Made by a program: the position numbers and the translations under genes | The notes under the pieces: model-generated | The model's database searches: none | The model's input: the letters and a program-made list of their open reading frames with translations, nothing else | What the model was told of the DNA's origin: nothing | From: Caballeronia sp. LZ062 | Lineage (GTDB): Bacteria; Pseudomonadota; Gammaproteobacteria; Burkholderiales; Burkholderiaceae | Direction of reading: 5' to 3' | Assembly: GCF_031450785.1 (NCBI RefSeq) | Contig: NZ_JARTWB010000003.1 | Location: 434,001 to 498,000 of the forward strand | DNA: 64,000 nucleotides | Part shown: piece after piece, positions 43,253-50,893 of the stretch | Numbering within the stretch: the stretch's first letter is position 1 | How the letters are laid out: the number at the start of each line of letters is the position of its first letter

Positions 43253-43936
43253 ATGCTAAAGAAACGCATCAGCGTCGCGATTGTCGACGATCATCCACTT
43301 GTGGTGTGCGGACTGCGTCGCGCACTGGAAGAAGCGGGTATTCGTGTCATTGGGGCAGTTAGGAATCCTGCCGAACTCATGACGCTTCTCGCGAATGATC
43401 ATTGCGATGTCGTCGTGACCGACTATTCCATGCCCAGCGGCGGCGCGCTCGACGGCTGGCGCTTTCTATCCTCCGTCTCCGCGAGTTATCCGCACCTGCC
43501 GGTTCTCGTCTACAGCGAATTCGACGATCCATTCCTTGTCGGCACGCTCGCGCAACGCGATGTCGCGGGCATCGTGAGCAAGCGCGAAGAAATGTCCGTG
43601 GTGGTGGATGCGGTGTCCAAGCTTGCGATGGGGCAGCACTATCGGTCGCCCGTGACGGTGCGCGCGCTCGCGCAGTTCAATGCCGAACCGGATATGCGTC
43701 GATTCGCGTCCCTCACGAAATGGCAGATGGAAGTCACGGGCCTGATGCTGTGCGGCATGGGCGTCGTCGAGACGGCTCGGCTCTTCAGGCTCGGCAAGAG
43801 CACTATCAGCGCGCGACGCGTGACGGCGTGTAAGCAATTGGGCTTTTCGCGCGAGGCGGAGCTGCACCGCTTTGCGGCGAACCGCGGCTTGTCGCTGGAC
43901 CGCTCCGGCGCGGCGCGCGTCGTCGACGGCGTCTGA
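43253..43936 (+). CDS. NarL/FixJ-type response regulator, tandem copy 2
   Basis: 227 residues from ATG 43253 (GGAG ten bases upstream). Receiver: VAIVDDHPLVVCGLRRAL, D in VVVTDYSMPSGG, S-E-F-D-D-P-F-L-V-G and K in GIVSKREE; divergent LuxR helix-turn-helix (SLTKWQMEVTGLMLCGMGVVETARLFRLGKSTISARR). Strongly similar to the protein at 42468 throughout, including the last 30 residues (FAANRGLSLDRS), so a tandem duplication. It ends 11 bases before the orphan adhesin-repeat fragment. Likely regulates the adhesin island. Confidence 0.87.
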   Translation: MLKKRISVAIVDDHPLVVCGLRRALEEAGIRVIGAVRNPAELMTLLANDHCDVVVTDYSMPSGGALDGWRFLSSVSASYPHLPVLVYSEFDDPFLVGTLAQRDVAGIVSKREEMSVVVDAVSKLAMGQHYRSPVTVRALAQFNAEPDMRRFASLTKWQMEVTGLMLCGMGVVETARLFRLGKSTISARRVTACKQLGFSREAELHRFAANRGLSLDRSGAARVVDGV

Positions 43937-43947
43937 CCCGTACTCCT

Positions 43948-44076
43948 GACGGTAATGGCACGACCGACATCAGCGGTAATTCGACGAACGGCAACGGCAC
44001 GGTGATCGACCCCAACGGTTCGATCAACACGACCGAGAACGGCACGACGAATATCTCGGGTAACGCATCGGGCAAC
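43948..44076 (+). pseudogene. Orphan C-terminal adhesin-repeat fragment, sequon-rich
   Basis: In frame 1 the codons read as 43 residues, R-T-P-D-G-N-G-T-T-D-I-S-G-N-S-T, then NGNGTVIDPNGSINTTENG, then TTNISGNASGN. This matches the repeat units in the tail of the TpsA pseudogene at 44624-44848 (TNGSGVIVDPNGAINISGN). There is no start codon or upstream continuity: the regulator stop at 43934-43936 is 11 bases before and in another frame. It holds eight N-X-S/T sequons in about 42 residues. Downstream the frame runs on without family character. It seems to be a displaced piece of the adhesin's tail. Confidence 0.65.
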
Positions 44077-44223
44077 CGCCCTCATCGGTCACGTCGAATC
44101 GAGTTTGCCAAGACGCTCGGGCGTCTCCGGGTGCATCGATCCAAATCGCTCTTAGCGCATTGGGCCGCCGTTGATTGATCAACGCGGAACGCTTCATCTC
44201 TCTCATTAATCTCTGTCTCTCTT

Positions 44224-44848
44224 ATGAACAAGAATCGGTTTCGTCGTGTCTTTAGCAAACGACTCGGCATGTTGGTGGCTGTAGCAGAAGACGTGGTCAG
44301 TCAGGGCAAGGCGCCGGGCGAAGGCACGGCCCCTCAGGCTGCCTCGAATGAAAGCGCGTTCGGCGTCGTCTCGGCGATGACCGCGTTCGCCGCCGCCATC
44401 CTGGCGACGCAGCCGGGCGTGAGCTTCGCGCAGGCGTTGCCGACGGGCGGCCAGGTCACGGCAGGTCAGGCGAGCATCTCGCAGAATGCCAACACGATGA
44501 CCATCAATCAGGGCACGCAGCGTGCCGTGATCGACTGGAACTCGTTCAACGTGGGCGCCGGCAACACGGTGCAGTTCAATCAGCCGAACGCCCAATCGCA
44601 GGCGCTCAACCGCGTGACGGGCGACCAATGGTTCCGGCGTGATCGTCGATCCGAATGGGGCGATCAACATCTCGGGCAACGGTGCAGCTGACATTTCGGG
44701 CGACTCCAAGAACGGCAACGGCGCAGTCATCGACGGCGACGTGAACGTGACGGACAACGGCACGGCCAACATCTCGGGTACGTCGACCAATGGCTCCGGC
44801 GTGATCGTCGACCAAAGCCTGACGAAGATGCGCACGACGAGCACGTAG
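44224..44848 (+). pseudogene. TpsA (HMW/filamentous-haemagglutinin-like) adhesin, internal deletion with frameshift
   Basis: 44224-44622 encodes the N-terminus: an ESPR-type extended signal (MNKNRFRRVFSKRLGMLVAVAE), a hydrophobic core ending VSFAQA, and the start of the TPS secretion domain (TINQGTQRAVIDWNSFNVGAGNTVQFNQPN, then SQALNRVTG). The domain should continue for about 200 residues, then a long repetitive passenger. Instead the sequence jumps at about 44623 into another frame that reads TNGSGVIVDPNGAINISGN... with repeats to a stop at 44846-44848. The passenger and most of the TPS domain are missing. The tail has six sequons in about 66 residues. It is either a deletion pseudogene or an assembly collapse. 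Its intact form would be exported by the TpsB at 47222 and glycosylated by the GT41 enzymes. Confidence 0.8.
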
Positions 44849-44885
44849 CACGCTCGTCGTGTGTCTGAAGCAGACGCAGTACCAG

Positions 44886-44912
44886 AGCCCGGCTTTCGAG
44901 CCGGGCTTTTTT
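44886..44912 (+). terminator. Intrinsic terminator after TpsA
   Basis: Stem AGCCCGGC (44886-44893) and GCCGGGCT (44900-44907) with loop TTTCGA, then TTTTT. A strong rho-independent terminator 37 bases after the TpsA stop. Confidence 0.9.
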
Positions 44913-44942
44913 ATGCGCGCTCGGGCAAACGCCGTCGAGAAG

Positions 44943-44959
44943 ATTAGAACTTCTTCTAT
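44943..44959. promoter_or_regulatory. Motif copy c (ATTAGAACTTCTTCTAT), upstream of first GT41 gene
   Basis: ATTAGAAC-TT-CTTCTAT, 31 bases after the terminator and 114 bases before the GT41 start. After TTCTATTCG and a 16-base gap it has CCTTAACCTT, identical in spacing to copy d. Confidence 0.65.
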
Positions 44960-45072
44960 TCGTTGCCTCGAGACGAAACCTTAACCTTCTTCCTGTCAGC
45001 GCCGAAGCGATTCCCGGGCATCAGCGGAACAGCGGTCAGCGGCGTGCGGATCAATCGACCAGGAAACGAATC

Positions 45073-46962
45073 ATGAAATTCAGCATCGCAAAGTTCGAAC
45101 ACCACTGCTATCGCCGCGAATACGAAAAGGCGAGCCGGATGCTTCTCGAACTGCTCAACAAGATCGACCAGAATTACGGCGTTCTCATGGACGTCGACGT
45201 GTGGGCGCAGTCGGCCGAAGCACACGACATCATGGACGAACACCTGCTCACGCGCCTCGCCTCCGCCATCACCGCGCTGGCCTCGGATCCGAAATTCACG
45301 ATTTCCGATCACGGCATCGGCAAGCTGATGCTGTTTCAGCGCTGGCTCGCCGCGCTGTTCGCCGCGAGCCCCTTTCGCAACGCGGACCACATCCTGCGCT
45401 CGTTCAGCGCAAACGAGGAGTCGCGCAACTCGCTCGAACTGCGTAACGCTGAATTCCGCAAGTTCCAGCTTTTCTATCTGCCCGAGTCCGAAGTGCGCCT
45501 CGACTGGGATCTGCTCTGGAAGCACGACAAGGTGATGACGGCCAGCATGGCCACGACCATCATGTCTTCGCGCTTCCTCGCGACGCCTTCCGCACACGCG
45601 AAGCGCGAATTCCTGCTGCGCTGGCTGCCCGAACGGCTGGCGGAAGTCGAAAGCTTGGACGTGCTGCCGGTCGGCGTCTTTCACGACATGTACATGCACT
45701 GCAGCTACGCGGACTTCGCGGGCAAGCACGACATCAAGAAGCCGATCAACACGCTCGTGCGCCGCAAGCTCGCAAGCCTCGGCATTCATGACGTCGAACG
45801 CCGCGCGCAACCCGCGAAGAAGGGTGAAAAGCCCGTGCTGCTGGTGGTGCTCGAATGGTTCTCGAAGAATCACTCCATCTATCGCACGCATTCGCAGACG
45901 ATGGTCGCCATGCGCGACAAGTTTCATATCATCGGCATGGGCTACGACGGCCGTGTCGATGACGCGGGCAAGGCCGTATTCCACGAGTTCATTCCGCTGC
46001 AAGGCGCGAACCTGTGGGAAGTCGCGCGTCACGTTCGGCAGACGAGCGAAGAACGCAACGCGCAGATGATGTACATGCCGAGCGTCGGCATGTTCCCCAT
46101 CACCATGGTGCTGGCATGCTTGCGCGTCGCGCCGCTGCAATTGATGGCGCTCGGCCATCCGGCGACGACGCACGGTCATGCAATGGACTACGTGGTCGTC
46201 GAAGAAGACTATGTCGGCGACGAAGCCTGCTTCAGCGAAAAGCTGCTGAAGCTGCCTTCCGACGGCATGCCGTACCGCGCGCCCGCTGCATTGCTGGAAC
46301 TCGAACTGCCGCCTAAGGAGCCGACGAATGGCGTGGTGAAGATCGCCGTCGCCGGCACCACGATCAAGCAGAACCCCGGCTTTCTGAACACCTGCGCGCA
46401 GATTGCGCGGGAGTCGAAAGTGCCGGTTCACTTCCACTTTTTGATGGGCCAGGCCAACGGCCTCATCTTCCCGCAAGTGCGCAATCTCGTTCGCCGTCTG
46501 ATGGGCGACAAGGCGACGGTTCACAAGCACCAGAACTACGGCAGCTACATGAAGGTGATCTCCGGTTGCGACATGTTCCTCAACCCGTTCCCGTTCGGCA
46601 ACACGAACGGCATCGTGGATACGGTGTGGGCGGGGCTCGTCGGCGTGTGCAAGACGGGGCGCGAAGTGCACGAGCATATCGACGAAGGCATGTTCCGCCG
46701 CCTCGGCTTCCCGGAATGGACGGTCACGAAGACCAACGACGAGTACAAGGCCGCGGCCTTGCGCCTGATCGAGAACGCCGAGGAACGCAACGAACTCGCC
46801 GCCAAGCTGGCAGGACCGCAAGCCATTGAAAAGCTCATTTTTAAGGGCCGTCCCGAGATTCTGGGCGAACGCATGCAGGCGCTTTTGCAAGCGCAGCTGC
46901 AAAGCACGAAGAGCGTGAAAGGCGAGTCACTGCGGGCAGAAGCAGCGGAAGCGATCGCCTAA
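45073..46962 (+). CDS. HMW1C-type (GT41) N-glycosyltransferase, copy 1
   Basis: 629 residues, close to the 620 of HMW1C-like enzymes, which transfer hexoses from UDP-sugar to Asn of N-X-S/T sequons of an adhesin in the cytoplasm. An alpha-helical N-terminal domain (FRNADHILRSF...) is followed by a GT-B fold with YMPSVGMFPITMVLACLRVAPLQLMALGHPATTHGHAMDYVVVEEDYVGDEACFSEKLLKLPSDGMPY. The donor-binding motif NPFPFGNTNGIVDTVWAGL begins at N504, containing the Asn and Asp equivalent to catalytic residues in the Actinobacillus enzyme. Gene order TpsA-GT41-TpsB resembles hmw1A/hmw1C/hmw1B. ATG 45073; its own motif-bearing promoter and terminator. Confidence 0.9.
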   Translation: MKFSIAKFEHHCYRREYEKASRMLLELLNKIDQNYGVLMDVDVWAQSAEAHDIMDEHLLTRLASAITALASDPKFTISDHGIGKLMLFQRWLAALFAASPFRNADHILRSFSANEESRNSLELRNAEFRKFQLFYLPESEVRLDWDLLWKHDKVMTASMATTIMSSRFLATPSAHAKREFLLRWLPERLAEVESLDVLPVGVFHDMYMHCSYADFAGKHDIKKPINTLVRRKLASLGIHDVERRAQPAKKGEKPVLLVVLEWFSKNHSIYRTHSQTMVAMRDKFHIIGMGYDGRVDDAGKAVFHEFIPLQGANLWEVARHVRQTSEERNAQMMYMPSVGMFPITMVLACLRVAPLQLMALGHPATTHGHAMDYVVVEEDYVGDEACFSEKLLKLPSDGMPYRAPAALLELELPPKEPTNGVVKIAVAGTTIKQNPGFLNTCAQIARESKVPVHFHFLMGQANGLIFPQVRNLVRRLMGDKATVHKHQNYGSYMKVISGCDMFLNPFPFGNTNGIVDTVWAGLVGVCKTGREVHEHIDEGMFRRLGFPEWTVTKTNDEYKAAALRLIENAEERNELAAKLAGPQAIEKLIFKGRPEILGERMQALLQAQLQSTKSVKGESLRAEAAEAIA

Positions 46963-46994
46963 GGTCGCAGCGCAGTAGACGCATCACGGAAGAG

Positions 46995-47020
46995 AGCCCG
47001 GCCATCGCGCCGGGCTTTTT
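46995..47020 (+). terminator. Intrinsic terminator after first GT41 gene
   Basis: Stem AGCCCGGC (46995-47002) and GCCGGGCT (47009-47016) with loop CATCGC, then TTTT. Same stem sequence as the TpsA terminator. Confidence 0.88.
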
Positions 47021-47091
47021 GCGTTCGGGGCGCACGCCTGCATCACGCTGCATGTATCGCAATGACGCGTTTCATGCTTGCCTGAAGGCAC

Positions 47092-47108
47092 TTTAGAACT
47101 TGTTCTAT
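47092..47108. promoter_or_regulatory. Motif copy d (TTTAGAACTTGTTCTAT), upstream of TpsB
   Basis: A near-perfect palindrome around AGAAC-TT-GTTCT. After TTCTATTCG and a 16-base gap it has CCTTAACCTT, as in copy c. It lies 114 bases before the TpsB start. Confidence 0.65.
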
Positions 47109-47221
47109 TCGGATTGAGCGAGCGAATCCTTAACCTTTGTTCTGAGAACGATACGCGGACAACGGTCGATGAAACCAGGCGCGACGTTCATGCGTATGGG
47201 TTCAATGCAAGGATACGGTCA

Positions 47222-48943
47222 ATGTTGAAGATGAACGAAATTGCGGCAGCGGTTCGCCGCATGGTGTGTGTTGGATCAGTCGTGCTGGTCGGTGTGGCAG
47301 GCACGGAGCGCGTGATGGCATCGGAAGTCGCGGATGCCGATGCGGTCGTCCAGAAGTCGATGCCCGCCACAACCGATTCGGCGGCGAGCGAAACGCGCGT
47401 CGGCGTGAAGGTGATCCCTGCCGAAGGCGCCGACGCGCTCGTCGTGAAGCAACTGATCGAGGCAGACATCAGGAAGCTGGGCGATGCGCCGCGGTCGCTC
47501 AAGGAAGTCGATCGGTGGTCGGACGTTCTCACCACGGCGCTGCGTCAGGGCGGCTTTCCGCTCGGTCAGGTGCTCATGACGGATGTCGACTGGCGCGCGG
47601 CGCAGAAGGGCGGCGAGGCGCAATTCACGGTGATTCCGGGGCGTATTCGCAACATCGTCGTCAATAACAAGTCGCGCGTCGCCGATGCGCGTCTCCAGCG
47701 GCTCATCGCGCATGCGCTGTGCGGAAGCGCTCGCGAAAGCGGCGTATGCCTATTGCGCACGTCGCGGCTCGAGCGCGCGACGCAATTGCTGCAGGATGTG
47801 CCCGGCGTCGCGATCGACGGCGCGCCGCACTTCTCACGCGGCGCAGGCACCGGTGACGTCGATGTCACGTTCAACATCGCGCAAAAGGGCAAGCCCGCCT
47901 CGCTTGATCTGATTCTCGACAATAAAGGCGTCGAGTCGACCGGTACGTATCGCGCGGGCGTGACCGCGTCGGCGAACAATCTCTTTCACGCCGGCGACGC
48001 CTACGCATTCACCATCACGAGCACCGACAAGAAAATGTGGACCGGCTCGCTTACCGGCAGCGCGCCCATCTTCGACGACGGATTGCGCATGACCGGCGGC
48101 GTTTCGCGTCAACAGTATTTCATCAACGCGGGAACGCCGGTCAAGGGCGTGGCGACGACGGGTCAGGCCGGCGTGCAGTATCCCTTCGCGCGCGGGCTCG
48201 ACGCCAACGTGTGGGGCGGCGCATCCATTCTGCACAGTCAGACATCGACAGATCTCACGTACTACGACGCCACGACGCACAGCAAGCTCGACTCGCTGCA
48301 ACTCTCGCTGACCGCCGATAACGGCGAACGCGCCCGCGCCCTGCGCACGAATCTCGCGGCCGGGCAGATCGCGCTGACGCTCGGCCATCAGCGCAACGAC
48401 GATAAGTCGGATCCGGTCACGCAGCGCTCGGGCAATTACGCGAAGTTCACCGGCACGGCGTTCGGCACGTATGCGCTTTCGAAGAGCGGCAACACGTTCA
48501 TCTCGGGCCGCGTCACAGGCCAGCTCGCGAGCCGCAATCTCGACGCGAGCGAGAAGCTCGGCCTCTCCGGCCCCGACGCGGTGCGCGCATACCGCGCCGA
48601 CGAAGCGTCCGCCGACGAAGGCGTCGTGGCGAGCGTGGGCCTTTATCAACGCATTCCCGTCGCCTCCGGGCACCAGATTCAACTCGGCCTCTTCAACGAC
48701 TTCGCTTATGGCCGCGTGAATCACTCGCCGTGGGATGGCTGGCAGAACACGTACCCCGGCGTGGACGGCGTGACCAACAACCGCGTGCTTGCCGGCTACG
48801 GCGTGAGCGTCGACTGGCTGACGCCGATCGGCGCGACGGTGTCAGCGTCGGTATCGAAGCCCTATCGCTTCTCCGAGAGTTCGTGGATGGAACCCGGCAA
48901 GAAGCCGGCGCAGTACTGGCTCTCGGTCACCTGGAGCCACTGA
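47222..48943 (+). CDS. TpsB outer-membrane two-partner-secretion transporter (ShlB/FhaC/HecB)
   Basis: 573 residues from ATG 47222. Signal peptide to about residue 33 (TERVMA). Two POTRA-like domains (about 70-225; VKVIPAEGADALVVKQLIEADIRKL, LKEVDRWSDVLTTALRQGGFPLGQVLM), then a 16-strand barrel. The conserved barrel motif V-R-A-Y begins at residue 454 (SGPDAVRAYRADEA), and the end is W-L-S-V-T-W-S-H, as in FhaC-type proteins. It exports TpsA adhesins to the surface. Preceded by motif d; between the two GT41 genes. Confidence 0.92.
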   Translation: MLKMNEIAAAVRRMVCVGSVVLVGVAGTERVMASEVADADAVVQKSMPATTDSAASETRVGVKVIPAEGADALVVKQLIEADIRKLGDAPRSLKEVDRWSDVLTTALRQGGFPLGQVLMTDVDWRAAQKGGEAQFTVIPGRIRNIVVNNKSRVADARLQRLIAHALCGSARESGVCLLRTSRLERATQLLQDVPGVAIDGAPHFSRGAGTGDVDVTFNIAQKGKPASLDLILDNKGVESTGTYRAGVTASANNLFHAGDAYAFTITSTDKKMWTGSLTGSAPIFDDGLRMTGGVSRQQYFINAGTPVKGVATTGQAGVQYPFARGLDANVWGGASILHSQTSTDLTYYDATTHSKLDSLQLSLTADNGERARALRTNLAAGQIALTLGHQRNDDKSDPVTQRSGNYAKFTGTAFGTYALSKSGNTFISGRVTGQLASRNLDASEKLGLSGPDAVRAYRADEASADEGVVASVGLYQRIPVASGHQIQLGLFNDFAYGRVNHSPWDGWQNTYPGVDGVTNNRVLAGYGVSVDWLTPIGATVSASVSKPYRFSESSWMEPGKKPAQYWLSVTWSH

Positions 48944-49008
48944 CCGAGCGGCGCTGCCGCAAGCCCGACGGGCGACCCTCATTTGCAGTACCAACCGGAA
49001 ACGAGATC

Positions 49009-50886
49009 ATGCAGTTCAGCATCAACAAGTTCGAATATCTTTGCTATCGACGCGAAAAGGAAGCTGCGGGCCGCGAGCTGTTGAAGCTGCTCGCGAGAAT
49101 CGACCAGAACTACGGCCTCTTGATGGATGTCGACAGCTGGGCGCAATCCGGCGAAGCGTCGAACATCATGGATGACCATTTGCTCACGCGCATCACGTCG
49201 GCCATCACCGCGCTGATGAGCGACCCGGAGTTCCGTCTGTCGGAAGACGGCATCCGCCAGACGCAGCTCTTCCAACGCTGGCTTGCCGGCCTGTTCGCGG
49301 CGAGCCCCTTCCGCAACGCCGATCACATTCTGCGTTCCCTGGGACTCGATCAGGAAGCGCGCTACTCCGTGCAACTGCGTGCTGGCGACATGCGCAAGTT
49401 CCAGTTGTTCTACACGCCCGAGTCCGAGGTGCGGCTCGATTGGGATGTGCTCTGGAACCACGACAAGGTCGCGACCGCGAGTCTCGCGACGACCATCATG
49501 TCGTCGCGCTTTCTCGGCACGCCGGCCGCGCACCAGAAGCGTGAAATGTTGCTGCGCTGGTTGCCGGACAAGCTGGACCAGATCGAGAGCATCGACGCGC
49601 TGCCGTTCGGCGTGCTGCACGACATGTACATGCATTGCAGCTATGCGGACCTGCCGGCGAAGCACGACATCAAGAAGCCGATCAACGCGCTGATTCGCCG
49701 CAAGCTCGCGAGCCTCGGCATCCATGACGTGCAACGCCGTGCGCAACCGCCGAAGAAGGGCGAAAAGCCCGTGCTGCTCGTCGTGCTCGAATGGTTCTCG
49801 AAGAATCACTCGATCTATCGCACGCATTCGCAGACCATGGTCGCGATGCGCGACAAGTTCCATCTGATCGGCATGGGTTACGAAGGCCGGGTCGATGAAG
49901 CGGGCCGCGAGGTGTTCGACGAATTCATCGCGCTCGACGGCGCGACCCTGTGGGACCACGTGCGCCAGGTGCGCGACGTGAGCGAAGCGCGTGCCGCTCA
50001 GGCGCTGTATATGCCAAGCGTCGGCATGTTCCCAATCACGATGGCGCTCGCCTGCCTGCGCGTCGCGCCGTTGCAGATGATGGCGCTCGGGCATCCCGCC
50101 ACCACGCACGGCCACGCGATGGACTACGTGGTCGTCGAGGAAGACTATGTGGGCGACGAAGCGTGCTTCAGCGAGACACTGCTGAAGCTGCCATCGGACG
50201 GCATGCCGTATCGTCCGCCCGCAGCGATGCTCGAGCTCGACCTGAAAAAGCGCAAGCGCTTGAAGGCCGATCCGGTGAAGATCGCCGTCGCGGGCACGAC
50301 CATCAAGCTGAATCCGGGTTTCCTGCAGACGTGCGCGGACATCGCCCAGCAAGCGCCGGTGCCCGTCGAGTTTCACTTTCTCGTCGGACAGGCGACGGGC
50401 CTCACGTTCCCTCAAGTGCGCAACCTCGTGCGCCGTCTGATGGGCGACAAGGCCGTCGTCCACAAGCATCAGGACTATGCGAACTACATGAACGTAATTG
50501 CCGGTTGCGACATGTTCCTGAACCCGTTCCCGTTCGGTAACACGAACGGCATCGTGGATACCGTGTGGGCGGGCCTCGTCGGCGTATGCAAGACCGGGCG
50601 CGAAGTGCACGAGCATATCGACGAGGGCATGTTCCGCCGCCTCGGTTTCCCGGAATGGACCATCGCGAAAACGAACGACGAGTACAATGCGGCGGCGCTG
50701 CGTCTCATCGAGAACGAAACGGAGCGGCGCGATCTGGCGCGCACGCTGGCAGGCAGGAAGGCCATCGAGAAGCTGATTTTCAAGGGCCGGCCCGAGATTC
50801 TCGGCGAGCGCATTCAGGCCCTGTTGAAGGACTTGTGCGCCGCTGATGCAGCCACCACGACGGGTGCGGCTGTCACGGCAATCTGA
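49009..50886 (+). CDS. HMW1C-type (GT41) N-glycosyltransferase, copy 2
   Basis: 625 residues, closely related to the protein at 45073 throughout: MQFSINKFEYLCYRREKEA, YMPSVGMFPITMALACLRVAPLQMMALGHPATTHGHAMDYVVVEEDYVGDEACFSETLLKLPSDGMPY and NPFPFGNTNGIVDTVWAGL. The catalytic region is nearly identical, while the segment after PPAAMLELDL (KKRKRLKADPVK) and the C-terminus differ. It follows TpsB by 65 bases with no terminator, so it may be co-transcribed with it. It is followed 7 bases later by the methyltransferase-glycosyltransferase gene. Two GT41 enzymes may differ in sugar or in initiation versus elongation. Confidence 0.9.
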   Translation: MQFSINKFEYLCYRREKEAAGRELLKLLARIDQNYGLLMDVDSWAQSGEASNIMDDHLLTRITSAITALMSDPEFRLSEDGIRQTQLFQRWLAGLFAASPFRNADHILRSLGLDQEARYSVQLRAGDMRKFQLFYTPESEVRLDWDVLWNHDKVATASLATTIMSSRFLGTPAAHQKREMLLRWLPDKLDQIESIDALPFGVLHDMYMHCSYADLPAKHDIKKPINALIRRKLASLGIHDVQRRAQPPKKGEKPVLLVVLEWFSKNHSIYRTHSQTMVAMRDKFHLIGMGYEGRVDEAGREVFDEFIALDGATLWDHVRQVRDVSEARAAQALYMPSVGMFPITMALACLRVAPLQMMALGHPATTHGHAMDYVVVEEDYVGDEACFSETLLKLPSDGMPYRPPAAMLELDLKKRKRLKADPVKIAVAGTTIKLNPGFLQTCADIAQQAPVPVEFHFLVGQATGLTFPQVRNLVRRLMGDKAVVHKHQDYANYMNVIAGCDMFLNPFPFGNTNGIVDTVWAGLVGVCKTGREVHEHIDEGMFRRLGFPEWTIAKTNDEYNAAALRLIENETERRDLARTLAGRKAIEKLIFKGRPEILGERIQALLKDLCAADAATTTGAAVTAI

Positions 50887-50893
50887 GGCAATC

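Noticed and set aside
44956..46902. A long minus-strand frame opposite the first GT41 gene (and one opposite the second)
   Set aside because: Both are shadows of GT41 genes with low-complexity, Arg/His-rich translation and no family motifs.
48943..49009. Fusion of TpsB and GT41 into one long frame
   Set aside because: TpsB ends at 48943 with a clear barrel terminus and GT41 starts at 49009 with its own start codon; the longer upstream frame is not coding.
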